DNA from: Acetobacteraceae bacterium
Lineage (GTDB): Bacteria > Pseudomonadota > Alphaproteobacteria > Acetobacterales > Acetobacteraceae
Direction: 5' to 3'
NCBI GenBank assembly: GCA_022842185.1
Contig: JALHQB010000015.1
Coordinates: forward strand, 1-64,000
Length of the DNA stretch: 64,000 nt
The notes beneath the pieces were generated by a model. That model saw only the letters and a list, made by a program, of their open reading frames with translations. It made no database searches and was not told the DNA's origin. This document shows, in pieces, positions 18,879-27,008 of the stretch. Position 1 is the stretch's first letter. Each line of letters opens with the position of its first letter. The translations under genes were made by a program, and so were the position numbers.

Positions 18879-19948
18879 CCCCCGGCCTGTCGCTCGACGC
18901 CAACGCCACTGAACCATTGCGGCCCGAAGCCCGCGCCGCAGTCCTCGCCGCGCTCGACCTGCCGGGCAACCCATCCTCGGTCCATGCCGAAGGCCGCGCG
19001 GCGCGACGGCTGCTCGAGGATTCCCGCGCCACCATCGCCACCCGGTTCGGCGCCCGCCCGCAGGATGTGGTCTTCACAGCCGGCGGCACCGAGGCAAACG
19101 CCCTGGCCATCCATGGCCTGTCCTCCGGTCGCCGCATCCTGGCCGGCGCCACCGAACACCCTGCCATCCTGCGCGCTGCCCCCGGCGCGACCCTGCTGCC
19201 GGTCCTGCCCGACGGCACCATCGACCTCGGCGCGCTCGACACCGCGCTGTCCAGCGGCAGCCCCGCCCTGGTCTGCCTGATGGCCGCCAACAACGAGACC
19301 GGCGTGCTGCACCCGATCGCGGCCGCCGCCGAACTCTGCCGCCGCCACGGCGCCCTGCTGCATGTCGATGCCGTCCAGGCCGCCGGCCGCGTGCCGCTGC
19401 CCCCCGGCGCGGACAGCCTGGCGCTGTCATCCCACAAGATCGGCGGCCCGAAGGGCGCCGGCGCGCTACTGCTGCGGCCAGGCCTCGACCCCGCGCCCCT
19501 CATCGCCGGCGGAGGGCAGGAACGCGGCCGGCGGGGCGGCACCGAACCGCTGCCCGCCATCGCAGGCTTCGCCGCCGCCGCCAGGGCCGTGCAGGACGCC
19601 GCCCCGCGCCTGGCTGCCATCCGCGACGCCATCGAAGCGGCCCTCACGCCCTATGCCCGGTTTCCCGGCCAGTCGGCGCCCCGCCTGCCCAATACCACCG
19701 CCATCCTGCTGCCCGGCGCGCCGGCGGAAACCCAGGTCATCGCCCTCGACCTCGCGGGCATGCGCGTGTCAGCCGGGGCGGCCTGTTCCTCGGGGAAGGT
19801 TGGCGCGTCCCAGGTGCTCGCGGCCATGGGGTTCGGCGCGGATGCGGCCTGCGCGATCCGCGTGTCTCTGCCGTGGAACACCCCGGATGATGCCGCGCAG
19901 CACTTCGTGGCGGCGTGGCAGGCGATGCGGGGGCGGCGGGCGGCCTGA
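18875..19948 (+). CDS. Cysteine desulfurase (NifS/IscS-like, short form)
   Basis: PLP enzyme that takes sulfur from cysteine for Fe-S clusters or thio-modification. The 357-residue protein has SLDANATEPLRPEARAAVL, GNPSSVHAEGRAAR, TAGGTEANALAIHG, the PLP lysine in LALSSHKIGGPKGAGALL, GGGQERGRRGGTEP, and the catalytic-cysteine loop AGAACSSGKVGASQVL. The opening reads DANAT where most family members have DNNAT. It is translationally coupled to iscR (ATGA). It is distinct in sequence from the second desulfurase at 23565. No scaffold (iscU) or sufBCD gene follows, so which cluster machinery it serves is unknown. Confidence 0.9.
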   Translation: MTPGLSLDANATEPLRPEARAAVLAALDLPGNPSSVHAEGRAARRLLEDSRATIATRFGARPQDVVFTAGGTEANALAIHGLSSGRRILAGATEHPAILRAAPGATLLPVLPDGTIDLGALDTALSSGSPALVCLMAANNETGVLHPIAAAAELCRRHGALLHVDAVQAAGRVPLPPGADSLALSSHKIGGPKGAGALLLRPGLDPAPLIAGGGQERGRRGGTEPLPAIAGFAAAARAVQDAAPRLAAIRDAIEAALTPYARFPGQSAPRLPNTTAILLPGAPAETQVIALDLAGMRVSAGAACSSGKVGASQVLAAMGFGADAACAIRVSLPWNTPDDAAQHFVAAWQAMRGRRAA

Positions 19949-20046
19949 AGCGAAGCAGTCAGGGGGCGATGGAACGCGCCCCCCGACACCCCCCACTCCT
20001 TTTTTTGGCCGATTGGTCCGGCACCGTCAGCGCCGACGGCGTTCCA

Positions 20047-20250
20047 TCAGGTGAAGCCGGGGCGCTGCGGCAAGCCCATCGTCTTGAGCAGCCTGACAAC
20101 GGGACACATCCCGGTAAACGACGCCTGGATCAGATGCAGTCCCATCAGGCCGGTGACCCAAAACCACAGCGGGCTCTGATAAATACCCAGCAGAAGGCTA
20201 CCGAGCACGACGACGCCAACCACCAGAAGTATCGCGCGTTCGACGGACAT
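20047..20250 (-). CDS. DUF2892 small membrane protein
   Basis: A 67-residue protein with two hydrophobic segments (about 5-22 and 26-45). It begins MSVERAILLVVGVVVLGSLLL and ends with the GMCPVVRLLKTMG motif, which marks the DUF2892/YgaP-C-terminal family (usual consensus TGxCPxxxLLxxLG). In YgaP-type proteins this part is the membrane anchor of a rhodanese; here it stands alone. The conserved cysteine is present. Role unknown; a link to sulfur chemistry is only suggested by the family and the nearby desulfurase. Confidence 0.82.
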   Translation of the reverse strand: MSVERAILLVVGVVVLGSLLLGIYQSPLWFWVTGLMGLHLIQASFTGMCPVVRLLKTMGLPQRPGFT

Positions 20251-20282
20251 CTGGGATGACCCTTCATTCCTGCAACGGGATG

Positions 20283-20330
20283 AGTCTAGGCCAGATCACA
20301 CCTGAATGGAATCACTCAGGCGCGTGTCGG
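20283..20330. repeat. Dispersed palindrome, copy 2 (degenerate)
   Basis: CTAGGCCAGATCACACCTGAAT, a GGAATC loop and ACTCAGGCGCGTG form an imperfect inverted repeat related to the copies at 11.56 and 20.94 kb. It lies in the 20251-20419 gap, which holds no gene. Confidence 0.55.
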
Positions 20331-20419
20331 GTCGGTTCAAACGAAGCGCGGGCCAACGACCGAAGCCCACCGCCGCACGCACCTTCCGCAGACCGCCGAG
20401 GCGACACAATGCCCGCCGA

Positions 20420-20761
20420 TCACGGCGCGCTGGCGATGCAGTCGTTGCCGCGGCTGGTGAAGCTGTGCACCCGGCCGTCCACGATCTCGAAGGTCGTGGC
20501 GCAATCCCAGGTCTGGACGTTGACGCCCCAACCCCAGCCCGGGCCGGAATCGGCCGTCACGAAGCGGCGCTCATACTGCAGGAAGGTGCGGTTGCCGACC
20601 TGGAAGTTGCGGACCGGCACGCCCAGCGCGGCGATCAGATCCGCTTCCGAGCGGCCGACATACTGGCCCATCCGGGCCTCGAAGCCCGACCGGGTGGCGC
20701 AACCCTGCAACAGCAGGGCGCCCCCCAGCGCCACGGCCAGAAACGTCATTCTCCGAGCCAT
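20420..20761 (-). CDS. Small lipoprotein of unknown function
   Basis: A 113-residue precursor with a lipoprotein signal: basic MARRM, a hydrophobic run, and the lipobox LLQGC with lipidated Cys21. The residue after Cys is Ala, so sorting to the outer membrane is likely. The mature part has GRSEADLIAALGVPVRNFQVGNRTFLQYERR, which resembles the helix-then-strand pattern of SmpA/BamE-like domains (an address of the form G-x-S/T-x-x-D-L-x-x-x-L-G-x-P). I call this BamE-like fold only tentatively. Two cysteines near the end (TWDCATTF, NDCIASAP) could form a disulfide. Single gene. Confidence 0.75.
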   Translation of the reverse strand: MARRMTFLAVALGGALLLQGCATRSGFEARMGQYVGRSEADLIAALGVPVRNFQVGNRTFLQYERRFVTADSGPGWGWGVNVQTWDCATTFEIVDGRVHSFTSRGNDCIASAP

Positions 20762-20919
20762 TCAAAAATGCCTTTCGCCGGCAGCCATGCCGCGTGGTGG
20801 TCCGATACCCGCCCCGGCGCCCCGCCCGGTCGGACACGGCACCGAACCGTTTCGGCTGCCTCGCTGTTAGATCAGTTGCGAGTGAATCGCAACCACCAGT
20901 TGCGGGCATCGATGGCTGG

Positions 20920-20958
20920 AACGCAGCGCGCCTGGCTGGAATCAGCCAGGCGCGTGCA
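20920..20958. repeat. Dispersed palindrome, copy 3
   Basis: CGCGCCTGGCT (20927-20937), GGAATC loop, AGCCAGGCGCG (20944-20954): a perfect 11-bp stem. It lies just after the stop codon of the 2-hydroxyacid dehydrogenase and may end its transcript. The remaining gap 20762-20919 shows no gene. Confidence 0.75.
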
Positions 20959-20964
20959 GGCGCT

Positions 20965-21933
20965 CTATTGCAGTTCAGGGATGACCCAGAGCGGCTTTTC
21001 GCCCCGCGCGACACGCTGGCAATTGTCGAAGGCGTTGCGGAAGCGGGCGGGCTGGTTGTCCCAGGTCGGGCCGGCGTAATGCGGCGTCAGCACCACATTA
21101 TCCATCTTGAACAAGGGATTGTCGGCCGGTGGCGGTTCCTGGTCGAACACGTCCAGCCCCGCACCGGCGATCACCCCGCCATCCAGCGCGGCGATCAGCG
21201 CCTTCTCGTCGATCACCGGGCCGCGGCAGGTGTTCACCAGATAAGCGCTGGGCTTCATCATCTTCAGCTCCGCCGCGCCGATCATGTGCTTGGACGCCGG
21301 CGTCAGCGGGACATGCAGGGAGACGACATCCGACGTCCGCAGGATTTCATTGAGCAGGCGGAAGCGGACATCGAGGGCATCCTCCTCGGCTTCCGACACG
21401 CGCTTGATGTCGTAGTACTGCACGCGCATGCCGAAGGCATTGGCCAGCCGCGCGACCTTCTTGCCGATCGCGCCCAGCCCCACCAGGCCCAGCACCTTGT
21501 CGCGCAATTCGAACAGCTTGACGGATCCGGGGTTGTTGCCGCGCCAGCGGCCGCTGACCACGCTTTCATGCTGCCAGACCAGGCGGCGGCAGGTCGCCAT
21601 CATCAGCATGATGGCGTGTTCGGACACGGCGGTGGAATTGGCCCCGCCATTGTTGCAGACCGGGATGCCGGCGCCGCGCGCCGCTTCGATATCCACCGTG
21701 TCGTATCCGGCCGAAAGCAGCTGGAACAGCTTGAGCTTCGGGGCGGCGGCGTAGAAGCCGGCATCGACCGCCTTGTTGCCGAAGCCCACCAGGAAATCGG
21801 CGTCGGCCATGGCCGCCTTGAAGGCGTCCGAGCCGAAGGGGGCGACGGTCAGGTCCATGCCGGGGGGCGCGATCTCGCGCGCGGTCGGGATGTCGGAGAG
21901 CGGGCTCTCCATCATGAGGATCTTGGGCGGCAT
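20965..21933 (-). CDS. D-isomer-specific 2-hydroxyacid dehydrogenase
   Basis: NAD(P)-dependent oxidoreductase interconverting 2-hydroxy and 2-keto acids. The 322-residue protein has the N-terminal flavodoxin-like half, LVGFGNKAVDAGFYAAAPKLKLFQLLSAGYDTVD, the nucleotide loop LGLVGLGAIGKKVARLANAFG, and VSLHVPLTPASKHMIGAAELKMMKP, VNTCRGPVIDEKALI, and a catalytic histidine in LTPHYAGPTWDN. The last motif normally reads TPHxAGxT. It could be a glyoxylate/hydroxypyruvate or phosphoglycerate-type enzyme; the substrate cannot be told. The start at 21933 fits the domain boundary. Single gene. Confidence 0.9.
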   Translation of the reverse strand: MPPKILMMESPLSDIPTAREIAPPGMDLTVAPFGSDAFKAAMADADFLVGFGNKAVDAGFYAAAPKLKLFQLLSAGYDTVDIEAARGAGIPVCNNGGANSTAVSEHAIMLMMATCRRLVWQHESVVSGRWRGNNPGSVKLFELRDKVLGLVGLGAIGKKVARLANAFGMRVQYYDIKRVSEAEEDALDVRFRLLNEILRTSDVVSLHVPLTPASKHMIGAAELKMMKPSAYLVNTCRGPVIDEKALIAALDGGVIAGAGLDVFDQEPPPADNPLFKMDNVVLTPHYAGPTWDNQPARFRNAFDNCQRVARGEKPLWVIPELQ

Positions 21934-22028
21934 GCGCGGATGTTTCCTGAGTTGCTTGCGCGCCACGATACGCGGCCAGCGCAACGCGGCAAGCGGCGGG
22001 CGGTCCGGCCTGCTGCATTCGGCTGTGT

Positions 22029-22445
22029 TTAGCCGACGACCCGCCACGCGCCGATGGGCGGCACGGTCGCGCAGGCCGGTCCCCCGTCCTTGGCCTTGCC
22101 GGGCAGCAGGACCTCAAGAATCTTGCCCGCGAGAGCCTGTTCGAGCAGCGCCGGGGACAGCAGGTGGATGTCGATCTTGGCACGCCGGCTCCAGGCCGAG
22201 GGGCGCTGCCCGGCCGGTTCGCCAATGGCGATGTAGATGAAGCGCCTGGTGGGACCTTCGCTGCGGATGAAATCGCCAAGGAACTTCGGTCCCGGCACCA
22301 CCCGCAGCGGGACATCGAAGGAGATGGGATCGTCGCAGGCGATGACCTGTCCGACCGGCTCGCTTTTTTTGTTCTGAAGACTGTAGGCGACGCCGGGGAA
22401 GGGGGTCTCGATCCTGAGCCTCAAGGTGATGGCCTGACCTGCCAT
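22029..22445 (-). CDS. DUF5990-like conserved hypothetical protein
   Basis: A 138-residue soluble protein, beginning MAGQAITLRLRIETPFPGVAYSLQ, with SEPVGQVIACDDPISFDVPLRV, a central RRFIYIAIGEPAGQ and a Trp-Ser-Arg-Arg-Ala-Lys stretch, which resemble DUF5990 proteins from memory. No enzymatic motif is visible. An upstream in-frame ATG at 22460 is an alternative start. Divergent from the unknown gene at 22577; function unknown. Confidence 0.7.
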   Translation of the reverse strand: MAGQAITLRLRIETPFPGVAYSLQNKKSEPVGQVIACDDPISFDVPLRVVPGPKFLGDFIRSEGPTRRFIYIAIGEPAGQRPSAWSRRAKIDIHLLSPALLEQALAGKILEVLLPGKAKDGGPACATVPPIGAWRVVG

Positions 22446-22576
22446 TGTTCTGCCCTCCAAGTCGCAAGCGTCAGCATAGCCGTAGTCGGACCGGTCTGGC
22501 GCTGGAAGACTCGGCCGGAGTTGACGGGATCTTTGCCGACCGGCGCATTCTTCGCAGAATGGCGGCGTGCTAGAAA

Positions 22577-23197
22577 ATGCGGGAGAACGGCGTGGAGATG
22601 CGTGGCAGTTACGTCATCGGGACAGATGCGATCTTGCTCAAGGCATACCGCCTGCACGGACTGTTTGCGACCAACGAGGTGCTTGCGCGCCGGTACCATC
22701 CGAAAGTTTGGGATCAGACGGCACGGAGCCTGGAGAAGCGCTTTTTCGAGATTGAGCTTGCCTCGCTGCTGATCGAGATAGCCGCCGCCTTGCGGGTTCT
22801 GTTCGACCAGCGCCTAGACCCGACTGACCAGCAACACGCAGCGTTCGAGCAGCGGCAGATGCGGCTGATGCCTTTGACTATCATGGTGATCGACCCACCG
22901 CCGAAGCCTTCTCGCAGTCCAAATCGAACACAGCCTCATCCGTCGGCCCGCCTAAATCTAAGATTTGCCTGTAACAAGATCATCCACGCGAACGAGGTGC
23001 AGCCTCTCTGGCGTGATGCTTGGGAAGTGCACGAATGGGACATTGGAGCGCGACTTGGCGTTGAGGAGCGCCAGATCAAATGGCAATCCCTCAGCGGCGA
23101 GGTGCGATTATCCGGCGTTGAACAGCGTGCTCGCTGGGTCGCTGTGCTGCATATCGAGCCCTTCATTCAGGCCATCGCTATGCTGCTCCTCGACTAG
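22577..23197 (+). CDS. Hypothetical protein, HEPN-like CNKIIHA motif
   Basis: A 206-residue protein I do not recognise. It is helix-rich (RFFEIELASLLIEIAAALRVLFDQ) and contains LRFACNKIIHANEV (Arg129 to His137), wording reminiscent of HEPN-type proteins in which R-x(4-6)-H is the RNase centre; here the spacing is seven residues, so catalytic activity is doubtful. Its wording looks less GC-biased than that of neighbours (many Ile, Asn and Lys codons), suggesting recent acquisition. An internal Met8 is an alternative start. No partner toxin or antitoxin gene is adjacent. Confidence 0.6.
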   Translation: MRENGVEMRGSYVIGTDAILLKAYRLHGLFATNEVLARRYHPKVWDQTARSLEKRFFEIELASLLIEIAAALRVLFDQRLDPTDQQHAAFEQRQMRLMPLTIMVIDPPPKPSRSPNRTQPHPSARLNLRFACNKIIHANEVQPLWRDAWEVHEWDIGARLGVEERQIKWQSLSGEVRLSGVEQRARWVAVLHIEPFIQAIAMLLLD

Positions 23198-23564
23198 CCC
23201 CGTTGCGATAGGCCGCCCGTGCCCCCTTTGCGCCCGCTGGTCCCATCCCCCTGATCTAAGCAGAAGGTCGTGGCAGGGATCACAGATCGTGTTGGCGCGC
23301 TACGATGAGCGGGGTCTCTCGTGCTTGAAATAAGCAGGAATTCCTATTACAATTTCGCTCTGACGTCGTCGAAGGGCTAACCATGCTGCCGTGCCGAACC
23401 CCCGCAACGGTGCAACTCTGCCTTGGGCCGCGCGTGGCCACGTCCGTAAAGTTCGGCGCCGCCCGTCACCGCGACGGTCATTTGTCCAAAACCGACGTTT
23501 TTTGCACTTTCTTCAACCATAAGTTGCCCTCCCCCTCCGCCCCCATCCAGCCCATCTTCCCCCC
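23198..23564. promoter_or_regulatory. Gap upstream of the sulfur-relay genes
   Basis: 367 bp with no credible gene. The last 80 bp are AT-richer (GTTTTTTGCACTTTCTTC) and pyrimidine-rich up to the desulfurase ATG, so the promoter probably lies here, but no sigma-70 pair is clear. No strong ribosome-binding site precedes the ATG at 23565. Confidence 0.35.
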
Positions 23565-24755
23565 ATGACCGCCCCGCCGAACCGCCCCATCTACCTCGAC
23601 AACCACGCCACCACGCCGGTCGACCCGCGCGTGCTCGCCGCCATGCGCCCGTGGTGGGAGGACAACTTCGCCAACCCCGGCTCCGTCGAACACACTCTCG
23701 GCCGCGCCGCCGAGGAAGCCGTCGAACAGGCCCGCGCCCACATCGCCGACCTGATCGGCGCGGACGCCAAGGAAATCGTCCTGACCTCCGGCGCCACCGA
23801 GGCCAACAACCTCGCCATCAAGGGTGCCGCCCGCTTCGCCGCCGCCCAGGGCTCCGACCGCCGCCGCATCGTCACCGTCGCCACCGAGCACAAATGCGTC
23901 CTGGAATCGGTCAAGGCGCTGGAAGCCGAGGGCTTCGAGCCCGTCTTCCTGCCGGTGGATTCGAACGGCCTGCTCGACCTCGACGCCCTGCGCGCGGCGG
24001 TGGGTGACACCACCCTGCTGGTCTCGGTCATGGCGGTGAACAACGAGATCGGCGTCATCCAGGACCTTGCCGCGATCGGCGCGATCGTGAAGGCCGCCGG
24101 CGCGCTGTTCCACACCGATGCCGCCCAGGCCGCCGGGCGCATCCCGCTGGATGTGGGCGACATCGGCGCCGACCTGCTGTCGCTGTCGGCGCACAAGATC
24201 TACGGCCCGAAGGGCATCGGCGCGTTGTATGTCCGCCGCCGCCCCCGCGTGCGCATCGCGCCCCTGGTCTCGGGCGGCGGGCAGGAACGCGGTCTGCGCT
24301 CTGGCACGCTGGCGCCGCCGCTGGTCGTGGGCTTCGGGGAAGCCGCGCGGGTCGCGGCCATCGAACACATGCTCGATGCCGGGCGCATCGGCGGGCAGCG
24401 GGACCGCTTCCTCGCCGCGCTGACCGCGGCCGTGCCGGGCGTCGCGATCAACGCGGCCGATGCCCCGCGGGTGACCGGCAACCTGAACCTCGCCTTCCCC
24501 GGCGGCGTCGCGGCGCAGGACATCATGGCGGCGGCACCGGGCGTCTGCGTCTCGACCGGTTCGGCCTGTTCCTCGGCCGAGATCGAGCCATCCTATGTCC
24601 TGCGGGCCATCGGGCTGGAGGACGCCCGTGCGCGCGCGACCTTGCGGATCGGCATTGGACGCTTTACCTCGCCCGCCGATGTGGACCGTGCCGCCGCGAT
24701 GCTCGCGGAGGGGTGGCATCGGGCAGTATCCGGAACAAGCAGGGCGGCGGAGTAG
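23565..24755 (+). CDS. iscS: Cysteine desulfurase (IscS/NifS family)
   Basis: Supplies persulfide sulfur for Fe-S clusters and tRNA thiolation. The 396-residue protein has IYLDNHATTPVDPRVLAAM, NPGSVEHTLGRAAEEAVEQ, LTSGATEANNLAIKGAARF, the PLP lysine in LSLSAHKIYGPKGIGALYV, GGGQERGLRSGT, and the mobile cysteine loop VSTGSACSSAEIEPSYVL. It is followed after 3 bp by a ferredoxin and then by tenA and mnmA, so a role as sulfur donor to MnmA for 2-thiouridine in tRNA is likely. It is separate from the shorter desulfurase at 18875. Confidence 0.93.
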   Translation: MTAPPNRPIYLDNHATTPVDPRVLAAMRPWWEDNFANPGSVEHTLGRAAEEAVEQARAHIADLIGADAKEIVLTSGATEANNLAIKGAARFAAAQGSDRRRIVTVATEHKCVLESVKALEAEGFEPVFLPVDSNGLLDLDALRAAVGDTTLLVSVMAVNNEIGVIQDLAAIGAIVKAAGALFHTDAAQAAGRIPLDVGDIGADLLSLSAHKIYGPKGIGALYVRRRPRVRIAPLVSGGGQERGLRSGTLAPPLVVGFGEAARVAAIEHMLDAGRIGGQRDRFLAALTAAVPGVAINAADAPRVTGNLNLAFPGGVAAQDIMAAAPGVCVSTGSACSSAEIEPSYVLRAIGLEDARARATLRIGIGRFTSPADVDRAAAMLAEGWHRAVSGTSRAAE

Positions 24756-24758
24756 GCT

Positions 24759-25088
24759 ATGCCGAAGATGGTCTTCGTATTGCGTGACGGGTCGCGCAAG
24801 GAAGTGGATGCGCCGCTGGGGCTGTCGGTGCTCGAGATCGCGCATCGTCATGATGTCGATATCGAAGGCGCCTGTGAGGGTTCGCTCGCCTGTTCGACCT
24901 GCCATGTCGTGGTGGATGCCGCCTGGTTCGGCAAGCTCGCCGGCCCGACCGAGGATGAGGAGGACATGCTCGACCTCGCCTTCGACCTGCAGGAGACATC
25001 CCGCCTGGGCTGCCAGCTGATCATGACCGACAAGCTGGATGGGCTGGTGGTGAAGCTGCCCGCCGGCAGCCGCAACGCGGGGGGCTGA
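24759..25088 (+). CDS. fdx: [2Fe-2S] ferredoxin (Isc/adrenodoxin type)
   Basis: Electron carrier for Fe-S assembly. The 109-residue protein has the adrenodoxin-like cluster site CEGSLACSTCHVVV with a fourth Cys in SRLGCQLIMTDKLDGL, and the acidic patch EDEEDMLDLAFDLQETS, all typical of Isc-type ferredoxins. It starts 3 bp after the desulfurase stop, so co-translation is likely. Length matches the family (about 105-112). Confidence 0.95.
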   Translation: MPKMVFVLRDGSRKEVDAPLGLSVLEIAHRHDVDIEGACEGSLACSTCHVVVDAAWFGKLAGPTEDEEDMLDLAFDLQETSRLGCQLIMTDKLDGLVVKLPAGSRNAGG

Positions 25089-25092
25089 GGCC

Positions 25093-25794
25093 ATGGCCGC
25101 GCCCCGCTGGGAGACCGATTTCGGCGCCGAGGGCGGGTTGTTCCGCCGGCTGCGCGCGGCAGCGGCGGAAACCTGGTCGGGCTATACATGGCACCCCTTC
25201 GTGCGGCGCCTGTCGGATGGGTCGCTGCCGCTGCCGGCGTTCCAGACCTATCTGATCCAGGATTATCTGTTCCTGATCCATTTCGCCCGCGCCAAGGCGC
25301 TGGCGGTGGTCAAGGGCGAGAGCCTGGCGGCGATGCGCGACAAGGCCGCCGCGGTGCTGGCGATCCTCGACGAGACCAAGCTGCACCTGAAGTACTGCGC
25401 CGAATGGGGCCTGGACGAGTCGGCCGTGGTTGCCACGCCCGAGAGCATGGAGACGGTGTCCTATACCCGCTGGGTGATGGATCGCGGCCTGTCGGGCGAC
25501 ATCCTGGACCTGGAGGTCGCGCTGGTGCCCTGCACGGTGGGCTATGGGGAGGTGGCGCTGCGTGTGCTGGCCGACCCGGCGCGGCAGGTGCAGGGCAATG
25601 CGTATCAGTCCTGGATCGATACCTACGGGTCGGATGGGTACCAGGCGATGGCGCGCGCGGCCGCGCTGCGGATCGATGCGCTCGGCGTGTCCCATGGCGG
25701 GGAGGCGCGCTTCGCCAAGCTGGCGGCGGATTTCGCGGAAGCCGCACGGCTGGAGCAGCGCTTCTGGCAGCAGGGATTGGACGCGGCGTCATGA
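25093..25794 (+). CDS. tenA: TenA-family aminopyrimidine aminohydrolase (thiaminase II)
   Basis: TenA enzymes hydrolyse thiamin breakdown products for salvage. The 233-residue all-helical protein has WHPFVRRLSDGSLPLPAFQTYLIQDYLFL, ARAKALAVVK, the active cysteine region ALVPCTVGYGEVA, and the closing EQRFWQQGL with the conserved Glu. These match the TenA_C branch, in which the active Cys is kept. It lies 4 bp after the ferredoxin, an unusual neighbour for a sulfur relay. A thiamin context elsewhere is not visible. Confidence 0.88.
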   Translation: MAAPRWETDFGAEGGLFRRLRAAAAETWSGYTWHPFVRRLSDGSLPLPAFQTYLIQDYLFLIHFARAKALAVVKGESLAAMRDKAAAVLAILDETKLHLKYCAEWGLDESAVVATPESMETVSYTRWVMDRGLSGDILDLEVALVPCTVGYGEVALRVLADPARQVQGNAYQSWIDTYGSDGYQAMARAAALRIDALGVSHGGEARFAKLAADFAEAARLEQRFWQQGLDAAS

Positions 25795-25810
25795 CGCGCG
25801 TCCCGCTGCC

Positions 25811-26911
25811 ATGAGAATCCTGGTCGCCATGTCGGGGGGCGTCGATTCCTCGGTGGTCGCCGGCCTGCTGGCCGAACAGGGCCACGACGTGGTCGGCGCC
25901 ACCCTGCAGCTGTACGACCATGGCGCCGCGATCCAGAAGAAGGGCGCCTGCTGCGCCGGCCAGGACATCCATGACGCCCGCGACGTCGCCGACCGCCTGG
26001 GCATCCCGCATTACGTCCTGGACCGCGAGCAGGTGTTCAAGCGCGAGGTGATCGGCGATTTCGCCGACACCTATGCCCGCGGCGAGACCCCCGTCCCGTG
26101 CATCCGCTGCAACCAGACGGTGAAGTTCCGTGACCTGGTGGCCCTGGCTCGGGACCTGGGCTGCGAGGCGCTGGCGACCGGCCATTACGCCCGCCGGGTG
26201 GCCGGCGCGCAGGGGGCAGAACTGCACCGTGCCGCCGACCCGGCGCGCGACCAGTCCTACTTCCTCGCCGCCACGACACGCGACCAGCTGAATTTCGCGC
26301 GCTTCCCCCTGGGTGACTATGCCGACAAGGCTGCGGTTCGTGCCGTGGCCGCGCGGCTGGGGCTGGCGGTGGCCGACAAGCCCGACAGCCAGGACATCTG
26401 CTTCGTCCCCGAGGGCCGCTACGATTCGCTGGTGGCGAAGCTGCGCCCGGACGCAGTCGCGCCGGGGGAGCTGGTGCATGCCGATGGACGGGTCCTGGGT
26501 GGCCATGACGGCGTCGCGCGGTACACGGTCGGGCAGGGCAGGGGCCTGGGTTCGGCGTCCTGGGATGGCGATGACCGGCTGTATGTCGCCGGTGTGGATG
26601 CCGGGCGGCGGCGGGTCGTGGTCGCGCCGCGCGGGGCGCTGGAGACCACCGAGGCCGTGGTCGGTGAGTTGAACTGGCTGACGGACCCGCCAGCGGCGGC
26701 GCTGCGCTGCGCGGTGAAGCTGCGCGCGCGGGAGGTGCCGCGCGGGGCCGTGGTGACGTGGGATGCGGCGGATGGTGTCGCGCGGGTGACGCTGGATGTG
26801 CCGGGGATCGTGGCGCCCGGGCAGGCCTGCGTGATGTATGATGGCGACCGTGTCCTGGCCGGCGGGTTCCTGCGCGCGGGCGGTGTTGACAGGGCGCGGG
26901 CCGCGGCCTAA
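25811..26911 (+). CDS. mnmA: tRNA-specific 2-thiouridylase MnmA
   Basis: Makes 2-thiouridine at position 34 of tRNA for Lys, Glu and Gln, using ATP and sulfur relayed from a desulfurase. The 366-residue protein has the PP-loop MSGGVDSSVVAGLL, the persulfide-forming cysteine in VPCIRCNQTVKF, ALATGHYARR, ARDQSYFLAA, and the second catalytic Cys in SQDICFVPEGRY. All catalytic residues are present. The start at 25811 begins the PP-loop domain; a tiny out-of-frame ORF (25791-25814) overlaps it. Last gene of the sulfur group. Confidence 0.95.
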   Translation: MRILVAMSGGVDSSVVAGLLAEQGHDVVGATLQLYDHGAAIQKKGACCAGQDIHDARDVADRLGIPHYVLDREQVFKREVIGDFADTYARGETPVPCIRCNQTVKFRDLVALARDLGCEALATGHYARRVAGAQGAELHRAADPARDQSYFLAATTRDQLNFARFPLGDYADKAAVRAVAARLGLAVADKPDSQDICFVPEGRYDSLVAKLRPDAVAPGELVHADGRVLGGHDGVARYTVGQGRGLGSASWDGDDRLYVAGVDAGRRRVVVAPRGALETTEAVVGELNWLTDPPAAALRCAVKLRAREVPRGAVVTWDAADGVARVTLDVPGIVAPGQACVMYDGDRVLAGGFLRAGGVDRARAAA

Positions 26912-26931
26912 CTCGCGGCCCTCGCATCGAT

Positions 26932-27008
26932 AGCGGCGTAGCTCAGCTGGTTAGAGCACGGCACTCATAATGCCGGGGTCGGCGGTTCAAGTCCGCCCGC
27001 CGCTACCA
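26932..27008 (+). tRNA. tRNA-Met (anticodon CAT)
   Basis: The 77-nt cloverleaf folds fully: acceptor AGCGGCG / CGCCGCT, D-arm GCTC..GAGC, anticodon stem CGGCA / TGCCG with loop CTCATAA (anticodon CAT at 26966-26968), T-arm GGCGG / CCGCC with TTCAAGT, then A and encoded CCA. There is no initiator feature (C1:A72), so it is an elongator; the alternative is tRNA-Ile2, whose CAT is modified to lysidine. Its 3' end borders a region of foreign and broken genes, suggesting use as an integration site. Confidence 0.95.

Noticed and set aside
25791-25814. Seven-codon ORF between tenA and mnmA
   Set aside because: It has no strong ribosome-binding site and simply spans the gap; mnmA starts at its own ATG at 25811.
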